From Strobilurus pachycystidiatus (lineage: Eukaryota > Basidiomycota > Agaricomycetes > Agaricales > Physalacriaceae), in contig JAHLMK010000010.1 of the NCBI GenBank assembly GCA_019915135.1, positions 372,001 through 436,000 on the forward strand: a stretch of 64,000 nt of DNA, in the 5' to 3' direction. The notes beneath the pieces were generated by a model that was not told the DNA's origin, made no database searches, and saw only the letters and a program-made list of their open reading frames with translations. The position numbers and the translations under genes were made by a program. The stretch's first letter is position 1; each line of letters starts with the position of its first letter. Shown here in pieces: positions 1 to 12,147 of the stretch.

Positions 1-500
1 GGCGAATGTAGACAAGTTACTCGTCCGAGGATGTTGTGACGGACCTCGAAGTCAAGTTCGACATGTTGGGGTCATAGGGTCTTAACGCTTATTGGAATGT
101 TATGTGATGGAAACCCGCCTACAATCGAGTCGGCTACTTACCCACTATTCATGCAGCCTACCACACCTGTCAAAGTACGTGCAGGGACACTACGACCCAC
201 GAGTCAACTTCTGAGCAAGCTTGACGCTTGTCATCCTCGGAGACAGTGTTGACAGGAGCAGATCCCCGGACTTTCGTCGAATTGAGAACATCATGCTTTA
301 CGCCTGAGCCCTGTATTGTGTCATATATCGCTCCAGTATTCGGTCTTTTCAGTGGACAAGTGGCGCCACAACGTAACGACAGAAGTCCAGTGAGTGGAGC
401 AGAATGCGAGATAGGATGATGCTGTACAATAAACACGGCAAGTCTGTCTTGTCTATATGATAATTAGATGATATGTAAGGTGAATGCAAAAGAAACTTGT
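1..500. other. intergenic, no gene supported
   Basis: Only short overlapping ORFs on both strands with no recognisable protein features and no paired splice sites. It should contain the 3' flank of the ornithine carrier gene, which ends at 501. Confidence 0.5.
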
Positions 501-1776
501 CTATCCGAAGTACGAATGTAAGCCATCGTAGACTACGAACACGATGCCACTACTGGGCACCGCGCGCGCGACAGTCATGCCGCACCCCGCGTACAGCCCC
601 TTGACGCCATGCATATTGTACATGCGTACGGCTGTCCGCCAAAATGAAGTAGTCCGTTCAACAACCTGCTTGGGCGTCGTTCTCGAATGCGAGCGGAGCT
701 CCTCTTCCGTTTGTATCGCGCTCTTCACCGTGTCGGCGGGGTACAACGCGAGGACACATGCTCCGCCTGAAAGTGCGCCGGATACGGCAGACTCCCATGG
801 GAGAAGTTCGCCAGGAATGCCTTCGCCCAGTCGACGGGCCTTGAGAGCAGACGCAAGCCATTCCTTGACGGCAAACCACGACGCGGTGCCACCTGTTTCT
901 CGGAGTAGGGTACCGGTGTGGCCTAACCAGAGACCGCGAACGCCATGGTCCTGTATTGTTGTGCGTATTATGGCGGCAGGGCCGGGTAGACGCCGCCGGA
1001 ATGCCTCTATCTCTGCTCTTGAGGATACGAGGGTGGAAAGATGAGATCGGGAGGAGGTGGATTGGGGTGCGGAGGCTGCGGCCTGGACAATCTGTTTGAT
1101 TGTCTTTGGGGTGGCGTGTATGGGAGGAATATGGGCCCCAGTATGGGTGTTCATCATCTGGACCTGCATCTTGCATTTAACGAGCTCAATGGGTGTCCTA
1201 CGGGAGGTCAGTCGAGCTCGAGCGAGTTGCAAAGTGAACGGACAGGATGAAGCTGGTAACAAAGCCGGCGCCGGCCGCTGCAAGACCGAGTTGGGGTATT
1301 GATAGTTCTAGGGAGGTTTCTGAAGGGTGTTGGCGAAAGGAATAGGCGCGAATAACATTTTGGAAGGAGGAGTAAGCAAAGAACAATGCTGCAGTTTCTG
1401 CCATTGAGCCGACCAGAGGAGCAGGTAGTCCCTAGCCTGATTTGAGTAACAGATTGAAGACGAAGGTTATAGAACGAACCCGGTAAAGGCCTCGAAACCC
1501 TTCATCGCGCCAAGTTCTTCTTAAACAATCCCAAGGCCCAGTAAAACGCATAGAGTCAGGCGACGAAGTAAGCATTTGTGATTGCAGGCGGACTTTGGCA
1601 AGGTCGAAAGGGTATTCGAATATTTCAGAAATCATTCCAGCGACCTACAAAAAATCAGAAAAATCGTTGGCCGAGAAAGGTCAACTTACACTGCCGAACG
1701 CGATGTCTTTGGCGGCGGCGCGCGCGGTGACAATGGCTGTTTCATCGTCGATGGCGCGCGGGTCACTCGAGTGCAT
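501..1776 (-). CDS. mitochondrial ornithine carrier (ARG-13/ORT1-like)
   Basis: Mitochondrial carrier family protein, most like the fungal ornithine carriers (Neurospora ARG-13, yeast ORT1) that exchange ornithine across the inner membrane for arginine synthesis. I join four exons: 1776-1690, 1644-1480, 1431-1244 and 1197-501, separated by introns of 45-48 nt. The start ATG at 1776 opens MHSSDPRA, ahead of the first carrier repeat. The three carrier signatures are visible: YPFDLAKVRLQSQ in exon 2, TPIELVKCKMQVQ across the exon 3/4 junction, and YPADTVKSAIQTEE near the C-terminus. Gly-rich helices and the GLYR/GLWLG/GLYAG motifs fit six membrane segments. The protein is complete, about 378 residues, slightly longer than typical because of a loop after the second signature. 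Intron 2 uses the unusual donor GTTCGT. The family call is very secure; the ornithine substrate rests on overall similarity. Confidence 0.9.
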
Positions 1777-2153
1777 TTCTGGCCGCCGTTGTCGTCGTCG
1801 AGGGTCAAGGTAAGGACATGATGGCGGCGAGAGTCTGAGATGCGTCGGCACCGACCGGCACTGATGCCGCAAGGACGCGCACCGGGCAAATGTTCGAATC
1901 CCGATCAGGTCAGCATATCAAAACCAGATAAGTAATCGTGGTACTTATAGACCGGGTTTCTCTGAGAGTAAGGATTTACGTCCTGGCTGTCTATCTGTAC
2001 AACAGTGTCTATCTGTACAACAATCTACGCTCAAAAGCGCGCCCAGCCTGGCATGACTACACGCTATTAGTACATGTACGGATCTATTTAGATATCGTTT
2101 GCCAGATCATCTTCAACAGTAGGAGAGGATGGAATAGGTCAAGAGGAACCACG
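1777..2153. other. intergenic (carrier promoter side)
   Basis: No gene seen. It lies between the start of the ornithine carrier and the 3' end of the FAD oxidoreductase. A TTCGAATCC string near 1894 resembles a tRNA T-loop, but no cloverleaf can be formed around it. Confidence 0.4.
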
Positions 2154-4269
2154 TCAAACATCATGGTCATTCGCCAGATAAGTCTTCCTGGAATGAAGGA
2201 CATCTGAATTTCCGCGCTGAGACGTGAGAAAGATATGGTGTACCTGCTTGTTTATCCTATGCGACGGGTTAGCTGGCTTTCTGTTGGGAATAAAACGTCA
2301 CCCACTTTCAGTGCAAGGCGCAAAAGACGGCGTGTGAAGCTACGCTGAATGGCACCGCACTGCAGAGTCTCGCCTTCGATGGGAACCGTGGTGTCATGAC
2401 CGTAATCTGCCAACGTGAATTCAACGTCCGGACTACCAAGCATTCCGCTCGCGTCTTGGAAAGGCTTACCAGCCGCCTTTACTCCCTCCCTTTGAGCGCA
2501 AAGATTATTTGAGTGCCACAGCAGAAAGAAGCCCTGTTAACCCACCAGATGCCATTGATTTTCAACGCGTGCGACTTGAAGAAACGTGAAGAGAAGTTGC
2601 TCGGCAGTGCGTGACTCTCTGCTGCCTCTTCCGGGGAATATTTCACGCTTCGAAGAAGGGTATTGAAAGCAGCTGCACCGATAAGGGCTTTGGAGGCACC
2701 TTGTCTACCTGACAATCAGCCCTTCACTAAATATCTAAAGATAAGAGTTTACTCACCCGAAAACGGGATTAAGACGACAGACACTATCCCCGACAGCAAC
2801 GTAATTTGGCGGTAATCCAGCCGCTGTCTCATAACGAACGAGAAGTGAAGGTGCTTGAATCAGAGGGTGAGGTGGGATATGTTGCAAATGCAGGCATTCT
2901 CACGAATGCGGAGGACACTGTACGTCCTCGTGTCCTCTATCTCTCTCAGCATGTCCAAAAGCTTTAGGAACCATTCGTAGATGGGCTGTTCGGTCGGTAT
3001 CGCCAACGTGAGACTCTTGATATCATCGATCGTGTGGGCAGCGCGATCCAGAGCCCACCCGCCACAGCAAATACCAACTAACATGATTAGAACAAAGTGC
3101 AGATACCATCAAGTCGCGATGAGGAACATACTTACGTTGATTATGTTCCACCTTCGCAGCCATAATATAAACATGACTGCCCCTGTCTAGGTCAGGAGTC
3201 AAGATAAGTATGTGCCCTTCAAGGTTATCCCAGCCACCGGGAATGGGAAGTCGAGCAGCTAGGTCAGGCGGTATCGTGAAGCGAGTATTGGTGTAATACA
3301 TTCGCGGGTCGTAGGTGATTTTGTGCTCTGCGTAATCCCGACCTGTCGCTCGTTTGAGCCATTTCAGTCCAGCAGCCGCAGGGCCGGTGCAATCTGAGTC
3401 AGACGATATGAGAGAGTACTTGCTTCAGAAAAAAAATCCATACCGACAACCAGCTCAGCAGGAATGGATTGCGTGGAGCCGTCTGATTTACGCACCGAGA
3501 CAGATCCAATGTACCCATCAGGCCCAACGTCTACGCCAGAAATAGTCCCCACAATCTGTCTGGTGGTTGAAGACTTTCCCAGCGTCAATCTCCTGATGAT
3601 GGTTTCTAGCGCTCTTCGTGATGCAAAGATCGTATCTGGCAGACGACCATGAGCATCGTACGGCGCAGCCCAAGGAAGCCCCCAGTAAAGTCCCTTCAGA
3701 TCCGAGGAAGCAACTCTGAGCACAAATTAGAATCCCAGAACAGAAACATCGAAGATAGCGTACGGGATGCCTGACTTTGAACATTCCGCATCAAAGTCGG
3801 GGAAGAGTCGCTGTAGTCCACAATATAAGAGACGCATAGTGACTAGCCGAGTCTGTCAACGATGCGAGGAGCCAAGGACCAGACAGACTCTTTACCATGA
3901 AAGGCCTCATATTGCATGACACGCGTTCGTGCATTCTTCTGAGTCCAACTCTGGACGACACTTCCATCCGACGAAGCAAGCCACGCTTCCGGCTCGATGA
4001 TGATAACATCGGTGAAGTGATCGCTACACACCCGAGCAGTGAGGAGACCACTTATACTAGTATCACAGTCAATGGAAAGCTAGTGATCGATAAGCACCAG
4101 ATCCTCACCTGCCTCCACAAATCACGGCGGTACCTCGAATCTTGGTGGATCGGGCCAAGCCAAGGAGAGGAAGATCTAAGCTAGCCGTCGTCGTGCACAG
4201 AAGATAGTATCGAAGCGTCTTCCAGGCAGCAACTACAAAGGCACAGAGAGCAACAGCAAAGACGAGCAT
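2154..4269 (-). CDS. membrane-anchored FAD-dependent oxidoreductase
   Basis: FAD/NAD(P)-binding monooxygenase-like protein of a family common in Agaricomycetes; its substrate is not known to me. I read about nine exons. The ATG at 4269 gives a hydrophobic anchor (MLVFAVALCAFVVAAW). Next comes the dinucleotide-binding start TAVICGGSISG, split by an intron, then IIIEPEAWL and the family motif VMQYEAFH. Later parts include DLKGLYWGLPWAAPYD, the DCTGPAAAGLKW motif, then VAVGDSVCRLNPVFGQG (the second FAD-binding signature) and DYGHDTTVPIEGETL near the C-terminus. The introns are GT-AG and about 45-65 nt; all junctions restore frame. The last exon, ending at 2154, is less certain; without its final intron the protein would stop at 2252. 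Nothing adjacent suggests a biosynthetic cluster. Confidence 0.75.
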
Positions 4270-5879
4270 ATCGATGAGTGGAAGGAAAGACCTGATTACC
4301 TCGTTTTAAAGAGGCACACAGTGTTGTCAGGGATAAGTCAACTCCTTGACCTGACCGGGGGGCCAGCAGGGGGGTCGAAACGTCAAGGGTCAAGGACCGA
4401 CAACCATATGTTGTTGTTGTTGTGTTGTTTCCCGCGGGTTGTGGAAGGTGCGCACACGACGACGTCATCGCCTATAGTCAGCGACCGCTTCGCCTGTACG
4501 TCTTAGAGACTCGCACATTTGGTTGTTCCTCTTGGCGATTGTGGCTTGATAATTCAATCGCGAATTTGGTTGTAAACTCATTACCATTCAGATCAGATGA
4601 ACAGAAAGCGTCCATACACGTTGCCCAGAATGACAGACAAAATGTAATAACCAAGCCTGCTTTCGCATGCTATATGCTTACTCACATGGACTCGGCAGCG
4701 ATACCTGTCTCAGCTATTCGAGAAGATTGCGAGGGATTGCGGCGCGCTTGCAACGAGGACAGGGTCAGCCATGGACTCGGAAGCTGGCACGCTTCGTAGG
4801 TGCTGTTGTCATGCGCCGAGATTGGTACATTGCACATGGTACAGAAAGTTGGGCTCCTCGCATTTATCTATGCACATAAGCTTTGCATGGGCAGACAATA
4901 CTCAACTCTACATACCCTGCAGACTCTCTCTCTACACTCTGAAGTGCGTTGATTATAGCCTCTCCGTGACCTCGACTCTGGGGACAACTAGAGGCTGACC
5001 ATCTTTGAGAGATGTTACTGCCGTAGAGTCCCTTGACCGTTCACACGGCAACAGAAGGGGAGACACAGACATTATGGTGGAAGGAAAAGGAAGAGACGCG
5101 TCGGCAGAACCGGCCCGACCGCCATTTCTCTCACCGCCACCACATCCTGCCTCAACTTGAACGTTCTGGGACTGGAAGCTCTCTTACGGTTGACCTTTGT
5201 ATTGTCTCTCATCTCATTCACGGGAAGATTAGCCTCAGATGCATTGTGATGGCTGCTTTCGGAATTTCGACTTGTCGGAGCGGCGACTCTCTCAACTAGA
5301 AGTTGAACTACGCGATGACGGTTATATAGACATGGCCACAGTCGTTCCGTGGCGCGTAATTGTGAGTACTACTGCCGACTTGGCCGCCGCTACCATCTTC
5401 GTCCTCGCGCTCGCTCTCTCGGTCTTCATCTGAGTATGTTCCAAGACTCACGGGGACCGGGGCCGGGGACTCATGGGCTATGACCAACGGGACCTGAACG
5501 GGACATCGAGTCCTGTATTGTGAGTTGGTCCTTAGGACTTCTCACATACATACCAGTTAAGTTACATACTGAATTGCTCTCACAAGCAGGTCGGGCCGGT
5601 TTTCTGGGCGGTCACCGGCCCTCAAGCAGGCTCTCTTCTTCGGAGTTCTTCCAGGTTCTTGCCCGGGCAGGACATCGAGTCTCTTTCTGTACGTTAGCAC
5701 CCTTTGCCTCTGTTCTCGTTTTAACTTGCTATTTGCGAGCATGTTCGCTCTGATATGGCCCTCGTCTTTCTTCTACTCCCACCAACATCGAGGAGGCTCG
5801 CGTTGGCTGCCGAACTCTCAACTCATTCGCTTTCAAATCTGGGTGGGACCGTATCTTCACCCATATCTCATCATCAATC
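4270..5879. other. long intergenic stretch, no gene supported
   Basis: About 1.6 kb with only short ORFs of biased composition and no recognisable motif or convincing exon chain. It includes the upstream region of the FAD oxidoreductase gene. Confidence 0.4.
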
Positions 5880-6585
5880 ATGTCTTCGGAGATAGTTTTT
5901 CTCCACAATAGACCTTTATCTGCTCGTTCGGCTCCGTCGAAATTCGAGGTCAAGGTTCTTACAGTACTCCACCACGGTCAACTACTAAAGTGGGACATGG
6001 TCGACACGAACTCCTATCCGGGACTAGCACCTGGTACAGTTGACGTCTACGCTGGGCTAGACTTCTATCGAACACCATGCGTCACTCAGACGCCACCAAC
6101 ACAAACGAAGAAGGACGCCTCGAGGAAAAGCATGCATTTTTCGCCCATGATTCAATTTCATCCTTCAAACCTCTCCCATCCACTCCCAGGCGTCATCGCA
6201 AGAGCAAAGCTACTACTCCTGACACTTATCCTAACAAGGAGAATAACGCATTCAGAAGATTGGTTCCGTCAATCAGAGTCGAATGGAGGTGACGAGTCCG
6301 CTGGAGCAGCTAGCGAACTTGGCATCTAGCTCGCTTCCAAAGCATCGTCGCCCTGCCCCCATGCCCTTTGGAGATGCTATGCACCCCGCAAGAATTGGGA
6401 ACTGTCTTGCACCACAAACCGTGCCCAGGATGTTCGGCTCTTCCTGCCTTCTTAAGTACAAGCATTCAGAATCACCATTCAGTCGGCAAGTGGACGCGTC
6501 GTCTTCTGCCGCGTCTTTCGTGACGCATCGACTGATAACGAAAGCGTGTTACGACAATCCCATGAGGTATAAAGACCGAGTCTAA
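5880..6585 (+). CDS. possible hypothetical protein (weak)
   Basis: Three overlapping open frames (5880-6329, 6077-6292, 6283-6585) have composition more protein-like than the surroundings, with a basic stretch TPRRHRKSKATTPDTYPNKE that could be a nuclear signal. I could not build one consistent spliced model and recognise no domain. It lies just upstream of the aldo-keto reductase and may instead be its promoter region. Confidence 0.2.
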
Positions 6586-6612
6586 GGCAACAGTGTCCAC
6601 ACCCTCTCTCCC

Positions 6613-8219
6613 ATGGCTGACCGTGCTACCACCTCCATGAAATATGGTAAAGCAAACCGAACGCTCCCGCTCTATGCCTCGCTGAATCTCCCATAAGTGC
6701 GATTGGGTGACTCCGGCTTGACGGTGTCCAAGATCATTCTTGGCTGCATGTCCTACGGCAATCCAACTTGGTTCTCGTGGCTTCTGTCGGAGGAAGAGGG
6801 CCTCAAACATATCAAGGCCGCATACGACGCAGGCGTGAACACTTTTGATACTGCCAATGTACGCTCATACTGTGGATGTCCTTGACCACTACCACCATTG
6901 AAGATGCTTCTTAGATCTACTCGAACGGCCAGTCTGAAGTCATTCTGGGCAAGGCGATCAAGGAATATGATATTCCGCGTGAAGAGATCGTTGTCATGAC
7001 CAAGGTACGCGCTGACTGTCCTTCCTGTACCGCAGACTGAGGAATCATTGGCAGCTCTGCGGCGTTGTCGGGCACGACATCTCCGGTCCTATGATACGCG
7101 ACCATTGGAAGGCGCAACAAGAAGGTTATGTCAACCAGTTCGGACTGAGTCGTAAGGTCTGTGTCGTTGTTCAGAAATTGGCCGACATATTCCGAACTCA
7201 GTACAGCACATCTTCGACGCGATCAAGAAGAGCCTCGAACGTCTTCAGCTGGACTATGTGGATGTGATTCAGTGTCATCGCCTTGATCCTTTGACTCCCA
7301 TCGCGGAAACGGTACTGAATTTGGTTAGCTTTCCTGATACCTCTCTAATTCATGACGAACTCGCAGATGCGTGCTCTCCATGACATTGTCCAAGCGGGAT
7401 ACGCCCGCTACATTGGGATGTCGTCTTGCTACGCATATCAGTGTAAGTCCTACTCTCCGATTTCGTCGCCCTTCTGACCGAGAGATTTAGTTCATCTCAT
7501 GCAAAGTATGATACTTCTTCCTCTGCTGAAGCAGCGTTCCTTACCTAAACCTGCAGACTATGCTATTGAACACAACCTAACGCCGTTCATCTCCATGCAG
7601 AACCATTATAACCTCGTGTATCGTGAAGAGGAGCGTGAAATGATGCCGACACTCAAGGCGAGTCTCTCGTCTCATGTTTGAACTGAACCTTGATCTTTTC
7701 TGCATGCAGCACTTTGGCGTCGGCTGTATTCCTTGGTCCCCATTGGCTCGTGGCGTCCTTACGCGCCCTTTGAGCGAGCAAGGTAGTGGAAGGAAGGAAA
7801 CCGATACGTTAGTCCTTTTCAAGTTTGTTCGCGAACAGCGTATCCATCATGATCTCAGGCTCGTGAACGCGTACTTCTCTAGTCCCGCTACTAAGGACAT
7901 TGTCAACCGGTATCACTTATATCTCTCTATCCGTGACCTTGCTCACAGAAAGTTGGCAGCGTCGAGGAGATCGCCAAGAAGAAGGGCATTACGATGGCGC
8001 AGGTGGCTGCTATATGGGCCATGAGCAAGGAGGGCGTCACTGCGCCGATTGTGGGGTCAACTTCGCTTGAAAACCTGGCTCAGTTGATTGGTACGTTGAT
8101 GGAGCCACCGAGGCTTGCAGTAACTGACCAGTGGTGTAGATGCTGTGAACATGTCTTTGACGGAAGAGGAGATCAAGTATCTCGAAGAGCCTTACAAACC
8201 GATGGCCGTCGTCCATTAA
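6613..8219 (+). CDS. aldo-keto reductase
   Basis: NADPH-dependent aldo-keto reductase of the fungal aryl-alcohol dehydrogenase-like group, expected to reduce carbonyls in the cytosol. The ATG at 6613 opens MADRATTSMKY, and an intron follows before RLGDSGLTVSKIILGCMSYG. The catalytic tetrad is visible: Asp and Tyr in NTFDTANIYSNGQSE (spanning an intron), Lys in VVMTK, His in IQCHRLDP. Later motifs include YIGMSSCYAYQ, FISMQNHYNLVYREEEREM, CIPWSPLARGVLTRP and the cofactor-binding PIVGSTSLENL. At least eight exons with 50-60 nt introns; the last codons are PYKPMAVVH then TAA at 8217. It is close to the usual length (about 350 residues) with no broken frame. The family is secure; the true substrate is not visible. 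Confidence 0.88.
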
Positions 8220-8326
8220 ATTGCAAAGTATGTACGTATCAACTGCTCGATGAGTTATTCTGCCTGTCAATCCACGTCGTTGAGTTTGCTTGAGTTTTGC
8301 CACACGGAATCAGCACCTGGCCCACA

Positions 8327-9058
8327 TCAGGCTTCGTCAAGACAAGCAACACAAGACGACGCACCAGGATGCAGCACTGGTTCAACAATATCCTTCCTGA
8401 TCTCCTTCTTCCTCTCATAATTCTCGCCGAACCTCTCGTCTCTTTCCTTGACAAATTTCTCAAAGTCCAACTGCCCATCCTCCGTGAAGCTCATCATCAA
8501 CTTTGGCTCCCCCATCGGCAGAACATCCCCGCGGTCCACCTGCCACAGATGGTAGACCTTCCCGTACAGATGCACGACCTGCTCCATTTCCTTCGTCTCG
8601 GCGAGCTCCCACACACTAGCAGGGACGCCCGCGGGCTTGGGCATGATGAGCATGCCGGATTTGACCTCGTACACATGCGTGTGCCAGTACTTGCGCTCAG
8701 ACGCGGGGAGGGTCGCGTAGAGCTTTGGCGTTATCATGTACTCGATTCCGATGAGGCGTGCGCCGCGGTTTGGGGAGTCGTACAGGAGGCATTGGCGGAC
8801 GTCTGGGATGTGGGACTGGGTTGAGCTCAGCTGGAGTTGTCCAAGTCAAGTCATACCTTCATTGAGGTGGCTACAGTAGTGATTCGCTTCGACGAATCGC
8901 CCAGGCTCGTCGGCGTAGACATGGAAAGCATTTAGATGGGCGCAGATCTGAGATGTGGGTTCAAAGGATTGCAGCGTTGACGCGCCGGCTTCGAGTATTT
9001 TGCTTTTGACACAAAGAGGGTCTCCTGGGGCGTTGTTTGTGAATGGGATGGAGTCCAT
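8327..9058 (-). CDS. oil-body-associated protein (DUF1264/OBAP)
   Basis: DUF1264 family, known in plants as oil-body-associated proteins and widespread in fungi, where the function is unclear. There are two exons, 9058-8857 and 8802-8327, with a 54-nt intron. The start is the ATG at 9058. Family motifs read clearly: [37 protein letters not shown] (across the junction), [52 protein letters not shown] and [17 protein letters not shown]. The length, about 225 residues, is usual. No signal peptide or membrane segment. It converges with the aldo-keto reductase, with about 100 bp between stop codons. Confidence 0.9.
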
Positions 9059-9536
9059 AGTTCAATGCTTTATCGTTGAAGGGGAACGAAGTCAAGGCTA
9101 TTTACACGAACACTTGTATGCCTTGTGGAACTGTGCGTCATAGGCGCTTCATTATGCACCTCATAATCCGGGGATAGTGTCATCCTCGTCGCTGCAATTA
9201 TTCCACTGTCCTCTTGTATCCTCATTCCAAAAAGCACAGCAATGGTTGCTATATCACTTGAGTGCATCGATTCGATTCTGGTCGGCACTGCTGAGCATTG
9301 CTGGCGTTCACGACGTACTCAGCGGCAAAATGAGCATGCATCATCATGTCAGCAAGCAATACGGTGACATTCCACGTGGTCGATATGTTACATCGATCAA
9401 AATGTGACATACGGAGGTTGCCCTCTTACCATTCGCATCTCCCTGATCCCATCCTCTATTTTTCTTGAATATCTTCTGATTGTAGCCGCGGCCTCTTCTT
9501 CATCTTTTTTCTGGACCGATTTCTGGCTACAAGGGC

Positions 9537-11616
9537 ATGATTGACGCTCCCGGACATCCCCACGCTCACCCGAGCAGCAACGGCCATGCGGACTTGAATG
9601 CACTCAAACGAGACGTTGTCATTCTCGAGACACTCAAGCGCGATATCAAGGCTGGGCAGCATCCGGCATTCCGGCCCAGACCCCGAGCTAACTCCCTGAG
9701 GGCTTTGTGGAAGGGGCCGACTGTCGCCCACAGTGATCATTCACGAGCAGCATCTGGTAGCTCTACTGTATGTCTTGATCATCCTCCATATCTTTTGTTC
9801 ATTAGCGATTGACACGAATGGCCAGCTGTCTGCATCGCAATTAGCCCCTGGTCATATCTTGCCATCAAACTACCCGAGTGCAGCCGAGAATCTCCCTTTT
9901 GCACGGTCGTCGCCAAGCATGCAGTCTCTGGACCGCGAGAAGGGCAGAATGGCCTCGCCTCACTCAGCAAGGAGCTACGACAACCGCGGGCAAGATATGG
10001 ACAGACAGAGTCTTCCTTCTTCCGGAGACCGTTTCATACCTCGGGATAGAGCCTTCATTATGAACGACAGAGAGCGTCGCCCCTCGCTTACAGACAGTCG
10101 GCGACCGCCTCCTGAAGACCGTCATTACGAGCCTGCCCGAGACAGAGACCATCGGGATAGCTACTCTTCAGACAGACGCCCTGCTCCACCTCCACCTCCT
10201 CCCACACACTCTCACGGTGATGCGCCTCCTCCTGGTGATAGAAGGTATCCTGACGACCGCCCTTCCCTCCGAGAACTGCGACCTCTTACAATCGACGACC
10301 GACGATATGACAATCGCCGCCCTCCTGGAGAGGACAGATCGGCTCCTGTTCCATCTCAAGCCAGAAGTGCTCCTCCTCCTCGTGATGGCCGGCTTTCCGC
10401 TCATCTTCCTCTTTCATCTACTCAAGCCCCCGCGCTGGAAGAAAGACGGCCTCCTCCACCGCCAATAGCAGACGACCGGCGACCAATCGCAGACCGACAA
10501 TTCATAGAGCGCAGGAGATCTGCTTCGCCTGTGTCGCGCCGGCCTTTCTATGAGGAGCGGCGCCCACTTACTCGCGTAACCCCTCCGGTAACGAGGCCAG
10601 ATGATCGTCTTCCCCGCGTAGCCTCGCTCAGCGAGAGGCTCAAAACTCCTCCAGTGTTGTCTAGTCAAGATACAAATCGTCATCCGATGCCTGCTCCTTC
10701 CATGGACCGTCGACCTGGCTTAGAAGAGCGTCTTCCTCTACCCGCTCCTACTTCGTCTATCACTACCCCATCTCTGAGCGACAGACTTAAAACGCCACCA
10801 CCGGCCCCTGCGTCGGATCCAACCAGATTCTCTCGTTCACGCTCTCCTTCTCGTGCTCGTCCGCTCGCTCCTCCTCCACTTTCGGCCCGTGTCCAACCAC
10901 ACCCAAACAGCTATCGTCACAGCGAGAACAACTATCGGCCTATGGAAGAGAACAACTATCGTCCATCCGAGATCAGTCGAAGCAGTCAGCGGCCTCCTCC
11001 AGATGCTCTGCCGAACCGCCCTGCGGAAAAAAGCTACCGTGCGCCTCCTCCAGAGACGAACAGTAGCAATTATCGACCTGTTGAGGCGACCAATTATCGA
11101 CCACCAGAACCGAACAGGAACAGCTATCGTCCTGCGGACTCTGTTGGCGATTACCGATCTTCGGAAAGCATTCATAGGCCACCTCCCACTTCCTCTGCAT
11201 CATCCACCACCTATCGGCCTCACGAGACGACGAGTTACCGACCTCCAGAGCCCAACAACTATCGACCCGGAGAACTGAGCAACTCTCGCCCACCGGAACC
11301 TGTTCATTACCGTCCTGTCGAGACGGGCAGCTACAGACCCCGGGAAGAGACTCCCTATCGCCCTGTGGGTGACCCTTATGATCGTCGTGAGTATGCAAGG
11401 AGACCTTCGCCGCCTCCTCCGCCTCCGCGTTCGTCTGGCGGATGGGTGGATGATTACCGGGACAGAGGGCGCGAAGATAGTTATAGGACGGCGGCTCCAG
11501 CTTATGCGGCGCCGAGGAAGAGAACTCCCAGCCCGACTGGTGGGTATGGGGATGCGAAGAGGGCGAGGTATGAACCTGAGCCGATAGCGCCGAGATATGC
11601 GTATGAGAGGAGGTGA
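9537..11616 (+). CDS. disordered Arg/Pro-rich protein with YRP repeats
   Basis: I do not recognise a family. Two exons, 9537-9767 and 9826-11616, joined by a 58-nt intron, give 673 residues. The first 77 residues look ordered (NALKRDVVILETLKRDIKAG). The rest is low complexity: a long region of DRR/DRRPP repeats with Pro tracts, then about a dozen Tyr-Arg-Pro-x-Glu units (NYRPMEE, NYRPSE, NYRPVE, SYRPPEP and so on) over about 10,930-11,380, and a tail with KRTPSPTGGYGDAKRARYE that could be a nuclear signal with SP phosphosites. Arg-rich charge, Tyr spacing and Pro content suggest an RNA-associated or condensate-forming nuclear protein; that is inference. Upstream exons cannot be excluded. Confidence 0.7.
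10930..11380 (+). repeat. degenerate YRP-coding repeat array
   Basis: Within the Arg/Pro-rich gene, a unit of roughly 24-45 nt encoding Asn/Ser-Tyr-Arg-Pro-x-Glu recurs about twelve times with variable spacers. The amino acids are better conserved than the codons (tat/tac, cgg/cga/cgt mixed), so the repeats have diverged at DNA level while the peptide was kept. Confidence 0.7.
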
Positions 11617-12147
11617 AATGGACAACCTACCTACAGGCCTATCTATATAAATGGATCTAGGATGGATTAGTTTATGTACTGGCATGTTTCCTATATATGT
11701 GATATGCTGATTACTCTTGCTTTGTGCGAAATATACGATCTACTTGTGTTTCCTAAGTTCAACAACGTGGACGTGGTTGTTATGTCGATATGTGACTGAT
11801 AGAGTAGGGTGGCCTGTGATTCCGTTTGTTTTAGCAGGCTGATGACTCCCTGCAGTTCGTGGATAGGAATAATATGTTTTACCCATACGCCCAAGTTCGA
11901 GATCTGTGTTGAAGCTGGACCGAACTCTATACGCCACACTTACCGAGGGCAACCGAACGCCGAAGGTGTGATCCGGACTGCCCAAGATAGGCCTCCATCA
12001 CGACCAAGCACCGAAGCACTTTCATTGGCCAGCGAGGTCGTATTGTTCCATCAGTGGCTGTATTGATGGACCAGACGTCACTCAGCCTGTTCCTTCCCTT
12101 CTCCTTCCTTCATTCCTTTTATTCTTTTCATTTACATTCTTTTCGTA
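11617..12147. other. intergenic
   Basis: Contains the 3' flank of the Arg/Pro-rich gene and the promoter of the KRE6/SKN1 gene, including a CT-rich stretch near 12,090-12,140 just before the start codon, a common feature of fungal promoters. No gene seen. Confidence 0.5.

Noticed and set aside
1880..1920. TTCGAATCC string like a tRNA T-loop
   Set aside because: Neighbouring bases cannot form a T stem, anticodon arm or acceptor stem on either strand.
4422..4998. ORFs of 75-125 residues near 4.4-5.0 kb
   Set aside because: Composition not protein-like, no motif, and no splice sites that extend them.
10837..11685. Several 110-160-residue antisense ORFs
   Set aside because: Shadows of the Arg/Pro-rich gene; codon bias of the real frame keeps the opposite strand open.
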